DNA of 64,000 bases from Lojkania enalia. Taxonomy: Eukaryota; Ascomycota; Dothideomycetes; Pleosporales. Within the stretch, counting starts at the first letter, position 1, and every line of letters begins with the position of its first letter. A program made the position numbers and the translations under genes. The stretch is from assembly GCA_010094045.1 (NCBI GenBank), contig ML986592.1, forward strand, positions 203,213-267,212. The letters run 5' to 3'. The notes below the pieces were generated by a model, which was not told the DNA's origin, did no database searches, and worked only from the letters and a program-made list of their open reading frames with translations. Below are positions 1 through 12,499 of this stretch, piece by piece.

Positions 1-585
1 AAACCGATACATCACAGCTCCACATAAACCAACATAGCACAAACTCTTTTGCTATTTACCCCGCTGCCCCGATTAACTCACTACCAACCTTCCACCTCCC
101 CTCTCCTCAAACAAAGACAAAGGAAGCCTGCAGATTCAAGAACTTAGGGTATATCTAAAACCTCTGTCGGAGGTGCTCAAAACTAATCCCCGGGGTTTTG
201 TTTTTGACTCAGAAAAATAAATCCACATCTCACTCCAGGCACGAAATAAAGCTCAACTAGATGGAAACAAAATAAAGAAAGAAAAAATGGCCAAGGAACC
301 AAAAGAACCAAACCATCGCAAAAAAGAGAACAAGAAGATGAGGATGTCCTCCGCTAGCCCCGAGAGAGAAAAATTCTCAGGAAACATATATAGTCAGTTG
401 ATTCCAAACAACACTCCCTCCAAACCAGTTCAATCCAAATGATGCCGCCAAATGTTTGGAAAAGAGGTTTACAAAAGCAGATAGATGGCGCAAAAATAAG
501 ATAATCCCCAACCAAACCTAGAAACAGAAACAGAAACCTTGGTATTGAGAAGAATTTTTCCTTTCCCCCTATCCGCCGTCTCCTA
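1..585. other. 3' flank of the DOCK-like gene, no gene seen
   Basis: A-rich and C/T-rich sequence downstream of the minus-strand DOCK-like stop codon. It probably holds the 3' UTR. Short frames here have no recognisable protein character. Confidence 0.6.
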
Positions 586-3500
586 CTACTCCTCCTCCAC
601 ACCACCAACCCCTCTAACACTCCCCTTGCTTCCCACCTTCTTCATTCCCAACACACTAAACCTCTTCCTCACACTCCCTATTCCCTTACTACTCTTCCCC
701 TCACTCTTCCCGCTCTTCCCACCATCGCTCCTCAACCCCTCACTCGCCTCACTCCTCAAGCTTCCCAAACTCATACTCTGCGTGATGCTCTGACTCGGCA
801 TCTGCGGCAGCGCTTCAGGAGGCGGGGACGTCGGCGCGAGGAAGCTGAGGCTGAGGCGGTTCTTGCCGGCATCTTTGCTGCGGCTGCGCGATGTTGTGGT
901 TGTAGATATATCATCTGGGTGATCATCGGTTTCCTTTTCCGCAGCCTTTTTGTCTGGTTGCCGGTGCGGGTCACTGGTTACAGGACTCTTGAAGAAGGCG
1001 AGACTTAGTCTTTTCTTGTCATGGCGGGCTGGTCGGATGTCAGTGGCTGGCGAAGTTGGATTATCCGTGCCGTTGGGTTGGGTGGGAGTAGCTGTGGGGG
1101 TAGGGCTTGCGACGCGCGAAGGGGATGTTGCGGCCGCTAGCCAGGAGCCAGTTGGTGAGCGCATAATTTGACCTATGTTGGCTGGCATTAGCGTTGTTAG
1201 TTCTCGGGCAAAGGCTATCTCGAATCCTAATCCAGATCAATAACCATACTCAATTTAGGCGTGCTACTCACGCTGCGTTAGGTCGGCTTTGGTAGCTTGT
1301 TGTGCAGGGCGCGTGTACAGAGCCAAGCATCTTCTAATAATCATCGCATAATCAGTCAACGCAACCTTGAGTGCATTTTCCAATAGGTTTGGTTCACGTT
1401 GCGGTTCCTCCTCATTATCTGATATGGACGAGTCTCGTGGGCGTGGCAGCAATTCATGATACTTGGCAACACTACTCTCTGCGGTAAAGTCAACTGCCAA
1501 GGTAAGCTCTTGGGTGAGCGTGTTCAAGGCAGTATCATCTCCTTCCGAGATCCTCTTCTCCAAGGCCATAAGCTCTGCAGCTTTTCGTGACGTGCGCTCG
1601 ATCGCAGTCTGCAGCGGTGTGAGGGTTACTGTACCCACTGCAACAATCTCACTTCTTCGCAGAATTGTCGGGAAAGTTTCGGCTGTCGTGTAGACCGTTT
1701 TCTCAATCGCAGTGTCTTTTCCACCACTAGACATTGTCCGACGAGAAGCTGTTGTGAAGTGAGATGGCCTAGACAAGAGATAGTAATCCCTGATTGACTG
1801 TGCAACCTTTGCACGTTGGTAGATAGGATGTGCGAGATCTTTCTGCGGACTAACAGGGAATATCTGCAAATACTGGCCTTCCACATCCTCCTCCATCCCG
1901 GGGACGAGAATTTGTGCAGCAGGATGCTGTTGCTGCATGTGATCCGTGAAGGTAGCCAGACGATCCGTTGCAGAGCCTTCAAAGATGAAGTGCTTGTCAC
2001 GTAACCCTACGGGGAAGCCCAGTCCCTTGTAGACGACTCGGAAGTAGCGAGGATTTTGTCGGTCACCCTTCGCAATGCTCTCATAGATTGTCGCCATGGC
2101 ATGCTGGGTTCTCGCTAGCTTCGCAAAGTCGAAGACATTGTGTTCATACTGAGTTGCGAGCTCCATATACGTTCCCAGGGCATTGTCCCACGATTGTCCA
2201 TCTTCATAATACTTAATCATTCGGAAGTAAAGTTGCTCTTTCCGTTCAAACGAGGATTGCGCTGGAAAGCTTGGATCGACAAGAGGCTCGACAGCGGTAT
2301 TTGGATCCCAATCGTAAAGTTCGGCATGCAGACGGAGCGCAAGGCCGGCTTCTGTAAAATTCTGGGCTTCGGCTTGAAGATCCACTAACTGATGGACATA
2401 GCGTATGTATATGTCCTCTTTCTGCATATCCTTTAGGAATTCCATTAAGTGAAGGGTATCCATAATATGGAACACCTCACCAGCCTCAGTGCTGTGCACG
2501 GCAACTAGAAGATCGAGAAGCTCGTCAATGGTAGTGATAAGGTTCTTAACCGCGACGAACAATGGGTCTTCCGGATCTTGCGCTAATGGGTCGAATAAGT
2601 CGATGAGCTCCTGGATGAAGTGCTTCTGCAAGGCCACTTCGGTGAGAGGTTTGGACTTGAACAGACGATCCAGGCACTCGATCATCTCAGCCTGTATCAG
2701 GGCAAGGTCCTCGCTCAAGGTCCATTCGCTTACAATCATTGTCTGCAGGACCTCGATCGCGACGCTTCGCAACCCTTCATGGACACTGAGGCACAGCTCT
2801 ACAATCGGAGCGACTAGGCCCGGCACGTATTGCACCTGAAAACCGCCCATCTTCTCAAGACCAAACTGCTGCTTATCCTCAGGACTAGTTTCCCATCCAA
2901 TGGCTTCCCAGCTGCGCTGTAGAAGGTCAGCACCAAGTTCCCGTACATCACCTGCAATTTTCCAGACGGCACGGCGCTTTTGTTCAGGGAAAGTCTCTAG
3001 TGCCAGTGCGTCACTTCCAACAAGCTTTAGGAGCGCATCAAAGAATACTCGCCAGAGATCAGTATTGAATTGATCAGCTTCGTCAGGGTGCGGCAGGAAT
3101 GAGTCAATTAGAATGCTGGCCAGTTTGTCCAGTGTCCGAATGGTGGCCTTGTGATGATAGATGTGTACACTGAGCCAACAGCTTGGGAAAGCATCACAAT
3201 CCAAAATAGAAATATAGACCTGGAGGGCAGAGAAGAGAAATTCAGCGATGTCAGCTTTGGGCCAATCAAGGTGAATGATTGTTGGAAGACTAGACATTGC
3301 TGCAAGGACAGCCGATATTTCAATCAATGCCTCATCAAATGAGGCTTCCACGGTCGTAGGGCGAGTATGGAAGGGATACGAAGTCGGAAATAATAGCGAC
3401 AGGGTCTTCTTGGTCGATCGAGGGGTTGCTTGAATGGCGCGGTAGGAGTCTACTAATTTGGGCACATATTCGCACGCTTCCTGCCCGAAATCTTCGACTT

Positions 3501-6500
3501 GGGCAGCAACGACAGAGCAGCAGAGCCGTACCTGGTCTTTCCACTGCTCGTTAACAGTAGTCGCTTTACCCCAGTGTGGCGCTAACCACTTGACAGTGTT
3601 TGCAAGGAGCACCCGGCGAGTATCGGGTTGTTTAAAAATCTCGAGCTCAGTAAGGTGAAGAATTAATAGGAGTTTGTGGAGAATCAGCTTTCCCTGGGCG
3701 GTGGTACACGAATCCACAAAGCTCGAGGCAAGCGCCATGATCTCTGCTGGGGACATGGAAGGGGAAAGTTCGGGCAACCATGAGTGAAAGTTCTGAACAA
3801 GAATGGTTTTGGTCCCAATGACTACAGGAGATGGATTAGTCATCAGAGACTCAAAAGACTTGAAGATGGTCTGTAAGTCTTTCGTAAACGTTGGTTGCCG
3901 GCTGGTAATTCCTATTCCAGCCTCTTTCTCTTTTTGCTGCTGTCGAGCATTCATGATGAATTTTAATACATGTCGCCCAACCTTGAATGTCGCACGTAAG
4001 CGTCGCGAAGATTCCATATCAGTGGGATTAGCTAACAACCTGGTGTAACTTCGAACGAGGCATGATGTCGCGAAAGGATAGTTGAACCCGGTTTTAGCAT
4101 ATTGATCTACCAGCGGGCCGAGGTTGAAGCGTCTGTCGTGGACTATGCCAAGAACTGTAACGAGTGCGTTGAAGACGAGGTCTTCATATTCATCACTCCC
4201 GGCAAATTCCACGAGGATATCAAACAGAGCATCAAAGACCTCGTTCAAGAGCTTAACCATCTCTATTTCCGGCACGAAGGTGAACCTCCGGAGCAACTGC
4301 ACAAGCTCGCCCGACGGCTGATCCCGCCATTTAAGGACCCCAAGTAGAATCGGATCTTGAGAATACTTGGTGCTGCATAGGAATGTCTGGAGATGCAGGG
4401 CGGCCATTGGTCCCATTACAGATTCATCCTTTCTCCTTGAACTCCAAGGCAGTGCCAAGTAAGCACCTTTCCCGGCGATCATGCTAGAGGTATATTCATC
4501 ATAACGATATAGACACAAAGAATGCTGGCTATCTCGTATAAAAGCATCAGAGCTCCAGAGCGGCATCCAGCACAGAGCGAACGGGAATCCAGGAGCATCT
4601 GCTATGCTCATGACGATGTGCGACCCAGGAACATCTTCAGGGTTGATAGCAAGTCGTATGGTCGAATTCCACCGCTCGCCTCTTTCCACCGCAGTCGTAC
4701 GCCACGCAGTGTGTCCCGCGCTATTGTTTGAAGGATAAATACAACCCTCGATACGCTCCCCAGACGATTTCCGCACTTCAATAGTCAATTGCAAGTTTCC
4801 CATTGAGGAGGTTGAGGTGAGCGGGACAGTGCCCGTCTTCGGATGAGAAAGGAAAGCATTCTTGGGAAGGAACGGCTCGATTAGAGTCACGTATATATCA
4901 CTTCGGGGTTTTGTCGGTGCGCCGGAGAAGCCAATCTTTTTTGTTTGCCGAATGTTGTGAAGTAATGTTGGCGTCCTTTCTATCAAACTTTCCGCAACTG
5001 GATTCGCAAAAGCTTTTAGGTGAATAGTGATCCGACTAATGGGGCTATTTTTCTTGTATTTTCCACTAGTACTCGGGTACAGCTCGGCCAAGATTTGGTC
5101 CCAGTCGCCGTCTTCATCTGAGATCTCATCGAACGCAGTTGCTGGGGCCCATAATGTAATATTTTGATCTGCCTCCGATTGGGCACGCATCAAGGCGTCC
5201 ACACGGAGGACGCCGGCAGCTATAACCCTCTTTAGTGTCTTCTGATCTCTCGAGGAGGCCCTCGCTTTCGCCGTGGAGGACTCCGGGCGTCCATCATTGC
5301 TTTTAGCTCGATTAGTATCAACGCTGGGCGGCCGGGCATCTGTGTTGACAATATGATGGCTAGATTCTTTGCGTTTCGAGCCAAACATGACGCTACGTCT
5401 CCCGCCCTTGATACTTCCAAATTGGGATGGTTGAAGCGGGGGTGTATTGCTCGAAGTACTTTCACGTGGAGGGTTGGCGTGTCCGACATTCGGGAGAGTT
5501 CGGTATGGCTCATTTGAAAGCACTTTAAATACGAGGTACAAGCTGGAGTTAGAGGCTGCGCCCTCACCAATATCTGCAGAGCTAAGGTCGACCAACAAGG
5601 ACCTCAGCTTCTCTCCGCCCATGGGGACAGCGGTTCCGTCTCGAGCAGTGAGGTCAAATGAGTACACTTCCGAAAGCGGTTTGGGCGCTTCCCCGGATAC
5701 TTTAAGGCACAGATGCATGCTGATCTGCACGGACCCCTTTGTGACATCGCCCAAAACTTGTTTCAGGCTAACAAACAAATGGTGAAGATTGTGCTCGTCA
5801 ATGTGAGGGACCGGCCGGCCGTCCAGCAGGCTCATCATGGACTGCAGCTTGGTGATCTCGACTGCAGAATCGTCACCAGTCAATATGCGTCCACGCTGCG
5901 AGGGGCTCCGCACAATCACGTCCCCACAAAGCATCTTGTTACCCGAGACAAGGTCCCAGACTGTCATTTCGCGTACTTTTTCCAACTCCTTCGCCGTCAA
6001 AACCTTGTGCAGCAGCTGGCGTCGTGCAGTGTCCAATCGCTGCACGAGGCCAGACATTTTGTCCAAGGCACCGTACTTTCGTGCTAATAAAAGCTCGTGT
6101 AACTTAGTCGAATGCCATTCTCGTAGGCAGGACGCGATTTCGTCTACCAATGGCTCCTGGGCCGAGGTAGGCGTCTCATCGCCGATTTTCAGCATAGGTA
6201 CGGGCGCAGGCGGGCGTGGGGCGGTTGGGTCGTGGGAGGAAACGGAGACGGGAGACAGAGGCAGCATGAGCTGCTGGAGATGATCTGAGCGCGCAGTCCA
6301 CTGGGACCCCAGGCTTCCGGTGCGCTTCTTGGTCGATCGTGCCCGAGACAGCTGGTTCGACGCGGAGGGGAACAGGGTGGAGACTTGGTCTGGCCTAGAA
6401 GTTCTTTTGGCGTGGGAGCCGGAGGCTTTTGCAGAAGTAGCACTTGTGCTTTCGGTCGGGGTGATGACGCCGTTGGTCGCATGCTCGCCATGGCTCCCAC

Positions 6501-6831
6501 GCGATGGGGGCATTTTGTCAGCCCCGTCGGCGGCCAGGCCAGTGCTCTTGTTGCCCTCCCCGAGCACCTCGCGCACTTCGACGCAGCATCGCGGGAAGAT
6601 GCCCGAGAAGACGCGCGCCTCGAGCGTCTGGCCCTTGACGCTCGTGAGCCCAGCGAGCAGCGAGGGTGGCGCAACCAAGTAGCCCCGATACCAGGAGCCA
6701 TCCCTGCCGCCTTGCTCAATGATGTACAGTTCGTCGCCGATTTCGAGGGGGAGGTCGGCGGGCGATGAGGGTTGGAAGGGGTAGATGCAGATTGCAAAGG
6801 CAATGCGCGGCAGCGGTCTCCAGCCAGGCAT
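586..6831 (-). CDS. DOCK-family guanine nucleotide exchange factor (SH3, DHR-1/C2, DHR-2)
   Basis: Predicted Rho/Rac-type GTPase exchange factor of the CDM/DOCK family, acting at the cell cortex in polarity and actin signalling (role from the family). The 2066-residue model joins 6831-1272 to 1226-586 across a 45-bp intron (GTGAGT...TTAG, 1227-1271) that restores the frame reading TQRFEIAFARELTTL. The first ATG, giving MPGWRPLPRIAFAICIYPF, is at 6831; the frame extends eight codons further up only to a GTG, so ATG is chosen. Seen in order: an SH3-like N-terminus (about 10-85; GDELYIIEQGG), a C2/DHR-1 region (about 645-780; SDIYVTLIEPFLPK), a helical middle, and a DHR-2 region (about 1490-1855; LYFRMIKYYEDG, FRVVYKGLGFP). 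The tail after the intron is Ser/Lys-rich and low complexity. The length suits fungal DOCK proteins. The target GTPase cannot be read from sequence. Confidence 0.93.
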
Positions 6832-9800
6832 GGCACTAGTGACCAGACTCGACACGCTATCTCAGACGATTTGAGGGCAATGGCATCACGGGTCGACGCG
6901 CGAGGGGATCGCAATTGCTTCGGATTCAGGTTCTGGCGGAGGTATCTCTTGCGCGCGACGTGGAGCGGTGGTGAGGGCGGCCAACCTGGGGGGCTGTGGG
7001 CGGCCGCGGTAGAAGATGGTGTCAGGACTCAGGACTCAGGACCGTCGATAAAAATGCTCAGAGTCCGGAGTACGTACTCGCTGGTGACGAAGCAATGTAG
7101 GATGCCAAGGGGGGAATAATGGCGATAGTGAATATGTAATGCTGCTCAAAAAACCTCCATGGCGCACCCGCGGCCGTTCCTGCAGCCCCAGAAGAGGCAC
7201 GGGCCAATCGCCTTCCTGGCCTCACCTCCCAATGCTTGCTAACGTAAACCTCCACTATGTTTCAGGTGTAAATGAATGTCATTATCAAATTTCATTAAAC
7301 TGCGAGTGGCTTCTGCGTATCACTCCTGTGCCTTGCATTCTGGCCATTCCCCAACTTGTAGGACAGATACCGGGGTCAGGCGCGCTGAATCGTGGACGCG
7401 TCGCCCGCATTCCTTCAATTCTACGTGAGGGTCGTGTCGCGTAGATTAATTAATTGCACTATAAATTGCCAATTATAACCTTGTATCATCATAGACAGCA
7501 GTCCTCGCACAAAATCCACCTCACCCTCCCAGTTCCGAAATGAATAGCCATGTTGGTGGTTGTGGCGCTTTATCTTTCCCCTCGTATTAATGGATGATGA
7601 CTATCGTCACCATCATAGTTGATGACAGCTAAGCTACATTTAAAGGCATCAACTAGCCTAGACACATGAGAATTACGATACGTTCAGTTAGCCTTATCAA
7701 GATGGTCGCACTGCATTATCAATGCCTCAAGCCCCCGCCAACCATCGACTGCATATCGTCCACCACCAATCCTAAAAAGGGCGAAATGGTATTAACGCGA
7801 AGGTTAGCCTGTAAGGAAATCAAAATTGAAGCAAGGAAAGCGGAAATTTCTGGTAAAGCCGCGGGAGATACAAATGTGTATTTCCTATTCGATGATGCGT
7901 GTATAACATAGGAACAGTATCTTACATGCATATGCAGACAGTAGTATCGGAACAGGGATAGGAATCTGCGAGGTAGATCAGAAGAGAAGTTTGATATCGT
8001 TGTGAAAAAGACGGGTCCGCGAGTGTTACAAGATTTGAAGTAAATTAATGGCCACTGAAGGAGTTTAGATTACTGTATAGATATTTACTACTTTTCCGAT
8101 ATTCATCTAATCCGAAATAGATGAGTCAGATACTACTAGTAGTCGATTAGCTCGTTGGATTGCTCGAAATTGGCTATATGTAATTTGGTGAACTCTTGAA
8201 TGTTGTAGATGTAAAATGCAAATTTGATCTATTGCCTTCCGTTACGACCCTATTAAATACTTATTTTGCGTCTTTCGGCTGATTATATATCGAGTTGCCG
8301 CCATGAACGTACCGACTCCTCAGAGGTGTTATTGGATCGATCAGCACCTAGGTCGCAGAGTCCACAGAGACTCAGTATGTCAGGCAACAACCCCGCAATA
8401 ATTCTACGGCCATATTAGCATAGTAGTGTCATTCATCCAAAGGCCCTTACCTGAGGAAGATATCGTTCTAATTACCTAAAATTTAATCCAATGAATCCAC
8501 GGTTATAATTAGTCTCGTCAAACCGTGGCTCAGCCATAGTGAAGATTTCTCGCTATAGAAACCTTCCGGGCTTGGCTTGAATAGCAGAGAAATTAGATAA
8601 CATACTCCGTCTCATCCGGAAAGCACTCCAAGACCTTTTCTCCGCTATCCCCCCGCCCAATGGAAACACCCTCCTCGGACCCATCCCACTCCCATAGTCT
8701 CATTTGATAACCTCATCAGCATCAAGCCGAGGCCATTCACCCACTCAATCTCATTGTAACAGCTTTTCCCCACTTCATAATATTTCGGAAAGAGGTGTTC
8801 GTTCAGCAGCACCTGTACAAAATCCATCTCCATTGGCCCAGTAGATATGATACCTAGGCGGAGATATGGAGAAAACCCGTTGAATGGGTTGCTAGACAGT
8901 TGCGTATTTGTGGCCTCTTCCCCGTGTCCGTCTTCGCGCTATACGAGTCGTACGCTATCTCCATCTCACTCAATCACTTTGAGCCTTTTATATCTGGCTT
9001 TCGTCCGAAGTATATCGTCATCCATCCTCATTGAGGCTCCAAATCGTGTCATCAACTTGTCACAGTCCCACTGGTCTAATGCTGAATACTCAACCAACAA
9101 GTCCTTTACAGCGTGCTACCGGGAGAGAACGCATTTACGAAATAGATTCGGTCTACGTTTGAAGATATTCAGTACTTGAGCATTTTCCGGAAAGGATTGC
9201 GGGGTGAAACAGCAATCAAGGCACAAGTAACGTACGTGACATCAGGTAACAATATTTAGGCATGAATGAACATGACCACGAGGGCGAGGTGACGATTGGA
9301 TCTCTAACCATATTGAATACTATCTAAAGTAGATAAAATGGTAAGAAATCTACATAGAGACTAGCGTGAAATCTTATGCCGCTTTGTCTCTGCAGGAGCT
9401 CGATGATACCGCTAAGAGCCTATGCTCGGTCTCTTTCGAAAGTAAAGCTGGTTGAGCAATAAATTTGTAGAATCTTAATATAGTTAAACGCGCCGGTCAG
9501 GGGTCCGTCGTCATATAGCGACCTGGCGTTCATGCTCAGCAGCTTACGCATCTCTATTGCTAATGGTGTTATTTTGACCCTCACGTCCAGCATAGTATTT
9601 TCAAATAGTGCTTTTGCCTACATACTTTTATCCCCGTGCAATACCATCCCTTCGTGGTGTCAATTTATATGTTCGCGGGTATATGCCAGAGTGCGAGGTG
9701 AAAGCATCCATTCTTGTAAACCATCTACGTTGGTTCTGAATGAGATGAACGAGGTGGATGTCTTATCAGTATAGCTTTGGATGGCCGGTTTGCAGTATAA

Positions 9801-11746
9801 TATAGATCGTGGCCGCCGAATGGATGATATTTCATAAACAACGAAAGCAAATTATTGGCGCATGACACGGTAGCTATAATGAAGATTGACCGCTATGAAT
9901 CTCGCCCATGCGCCAGCACACTCTTTTCGAGCCTTCTTCATCATCTTCAATAATACGCAATTAGTAAATCTCCCTGTGTCAAAACCCCAGACATTAAGTA
10001 ACTTACACACCGTCCCAATAGAGCTGCGATGGCTCACTCTGCTCGAATACTTTACACAGGCGCCCACAATCCTTTCTCCTCGGGTTTAGTGTGTCCAAAT
10101 TCCCTCCCTAACAGTGGCTAACTACCATATACGATACGGAACCACTCGGTTCAGTGACTCGAATATTAGCTTCAGACGAACTTCCTATATCCAGTACCGG
10201 CGTAGGCATTCTGGAGACAGACTGCTGAGTGTGGCTGCATTGGTAATTTTTGGTCAAGCATTTGACTATTCACGCCTTCGTAGTGATAAATGTTGTGTCT
10301 AATGCATCAGATACACTCATAACTGCATCATTGTGTTCTCTTGAGATTCCGTCTAGTTTTGCGGACAAAGTCACTTAGACCAAATGGATGGGAGATGGAT
10401 ACGATACCAATTCGACTAAACCATTTCCAGATGGATTTAAAATCAATAATAAGAACTTTTACTCCAACTCTCAAGTATTACTTACGAATTGCCGTCCAAA
10501 CGCCTACGCTTGAAGTGCCAGACGAATGCGCTGGATGGTAATCGCCTAGAACTGATTACTCCAGGTCTCCGAAGGCACCGTAGAAATCATCTGTATCAAC
10601 TCTTTATACTGCACCCTATATGCCTTTCAAGCAATTTCCTGACATTTCTGACAGGGGATATTCGGTTCGAGAACAATATTGGGACTGGATATGTTCCCAA
10701 AGAATCCAAGGTAGGATTCAGTGTGAAGTCTTCCGCAAGCCTCTAACCATGTCTTTCCGGGACTCAGGATCTATGACTTCTCTCTCTCACTTGATTACGT
10801 GGTGTAATAAGCTCCGTGATGGCGAGCAATCCGGTAGCAGTCTCAACTCTGCGCCGCATTTAGCATTGTCGTACAAGATATTCCGGCAAGTTTCCACCCA
10901 CGGTCATAATTCTCTCTCTAATGATACTTTATTATGGCCTCCAGTTCGATTTTCACAGTAGTGTGCTCTATTGTGGCAGTTGTCTATCGATGTGGACAGT
11001 GATGCCTAGCGGAGGCGGTATTTGCTGGGGTGTACCTCGCAGTAGCTAAAAGTCTCCCTGATGGCTTCAAAGCCCCGTAATGTTATGTATATCCCATTGA
11101 TATTAGTCTGAGAAGAAAAGAAAAAAGCATTGTTAAACGCGGCTAGATATCTCCCCAAACCAGGCAAACCGTGATGGCAACACTACGGTTCTAATGGCTA
11201 GTATTGCCTAGCCAAGCGTGTGTCTGGCCAGCCAGCAGCTAGTTAATGGAACACCTTAGACTTCATCTGGCTAGCCAGAAACTTAGTGAAGGGCATGGCT
11301 CTTATTCAATATTCTCACGCTAAACTAAAACCGACTACAAAAGCATCTACATTCAATTCACCAAGCACACGTAGCACAGCAGTACCCTCCTCCCTAATAC
11401 CATTATCTCCACACTCTTTCCTTCGTGTTAGATCAATATCCTCCTTACGCTATTTGCAATGAACCCCCGCCATGAACCACTTAGATCTGTTTCATTCACC
11501 AAAGTTTGCATGCAGGCTTCTAATCCAGCTTTTGATTATGGGATAGCTGAATTTCAACGCCGAGTCCCGGAGAGGATTTTCTAGATCGTGTTATATTGTG
11601 CGCGCGTGTGTAGGTGAGAACCTTCTCTGGGGGGGTTATGTCATATGATCAGCCAATTGGGGATAGCTTCATGCGCCCCTATTTATATAGGCCAGCCACT
11701 GGCATCTTCTTACAATCAACACAGTGCTTCATACTATCCAATTCAC
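6832..11746. other. gene-poor region, no supported gene
   Basis: The first few hundred bases are GC-rich and likely hold the DOCK-like gene promoter. The rest is moderately AT-rich. Scattered frames under about 115 codons, such as 8847-9179 on plus and 8645-8833 on minus, lack codon structure or recognisable domains. The stretch 11150-11290 contains several copies of a CTAGCCAG-like word in both orientations, which may be a small decayed mobile element, but no clean termini were found. Confidence 0.5.
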
Positions 11747-12235
11747 CTATTCATGCAATAAGTTACAAGTCTCGTCCCACCGAAGACGGATGTTCGTTCC
11801 GATGTCAGTGTGCAATTTACATTTGGAGTGGTAATCTCTATTCAGAGACTCTTTTAGACTTAGCGCAGTCCTCCACTTATCAATACTAGGCATTGCTCCT
11901 CGCTTTATTAACCTGCTACTTGTAATATCTATAGTGTAATAGGGATTTGGCGAGTCTACTGAGTACGATTTCCTACTACCGTACGGGAGCAAGTTATCCG
12001 GTTGCAGGTTGTATCGGATACCGTCGCACAATATCAAATCACGCTGGATATCAGCTAATATAACCTTCCTTATATACATAAATATGGCCTGCTGGCCATC
12101 CTCAATCAACCAGTTCAGCTCCTCATCTCCCTCCCTGAGACAAGATTCGCCTCTCACCACATATAGACTAACAATAAGTTTTGCAATAATATGCTCCCTG
12201 CGCAGCCTATGCCTATGAAACCAGTCCTTTGACAT
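11747..12235 (-). CDS. doubtful ORF, unrecognised, repeated in part at 35.1 kb
   Basis: An open frame of 162 codons from the ATG at 12235 (MSKDWFHRHRLRREH) to a stop at 11747. I recognise no domain. The middle, with residues REGDEELNWLIEDGQQAIF, is mixed charged and hydrophobic like a real protein. The DNA encoding it (12037-12160) recurs almost unchanged at 35080-35208, where the surrounding frame is broken. It may be a relic of a duplicated gene or of a repeat carrying a coding segment. No intron signals or partner domains decide the matter. Confidence 0.3.
   Translation of the reverse strand: MSKDWFHRHRLRREHIIAKLIVSLYVVRGESCLREGDEELNWLIEDGQQAIFMYIRKVILADIQRDLILCDGIRYNLQPDNLLPYGSRKSYSVDSPNPYYTIDITSSRLIKRGAMPSIDKWRTALSLKESLNRDYHSKCKLHTDIGTNIRLRWDETCNLLHE
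12037..12160 (-). repeat. dispersed repeat copy 1 (matches 35080-35208)
   Basis: Read on the minus strand, this stretch matches the plus strand at 35080-35208 with only a few substitutions over its first 90 bases (shared start GTGGTGAGAGGCGAATCTTG), diverges over about 20 bases, and matches again at GCTGATATCCAGCGTGAT. The two copies lie about 23 kb apart on opposite strands, with the RIP-mutated block between them. Confidence 0.8.
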
Positions 12236-12499
12236 CTGTATGTTTCGCTTGTAAGAGAAAATTACAGAGCAATAATCACTGTCTAACACCAACGAAATCG
12301 GTTTCAGCCCCCAACCAGTTGCACGTGGATGTGGCTTGCGAATAAGCAGGGGTAAGCGAGACAGCTAGGCAAGCCGGTCCGGCTCACTTTTTATTACTAC
12401 CGCCGAATCTGTCTCCAAGTGATCTCTTCTGTAGGCTTAGGCTTTTCGCGCGGAAAACGTGGTACAACATTGATTGCAGACAGAAAGCTAAATACTGGC

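Noticed and set aside
6189..6914. 241-codon minus-strand frame over the DOCK-like N-terminus
   Set aside because: Shadow of the DOCK-like gene in another frame; Arg/Ser/Pro-rich without family features.
8645..9179. Opposed frames of 62 and 110 codons near 8.6-9.2 kb
   Set aside because: Considered as a decayed gene (segment VNGLGLMLMRLSNETMG), but no known block and no consistent frame.
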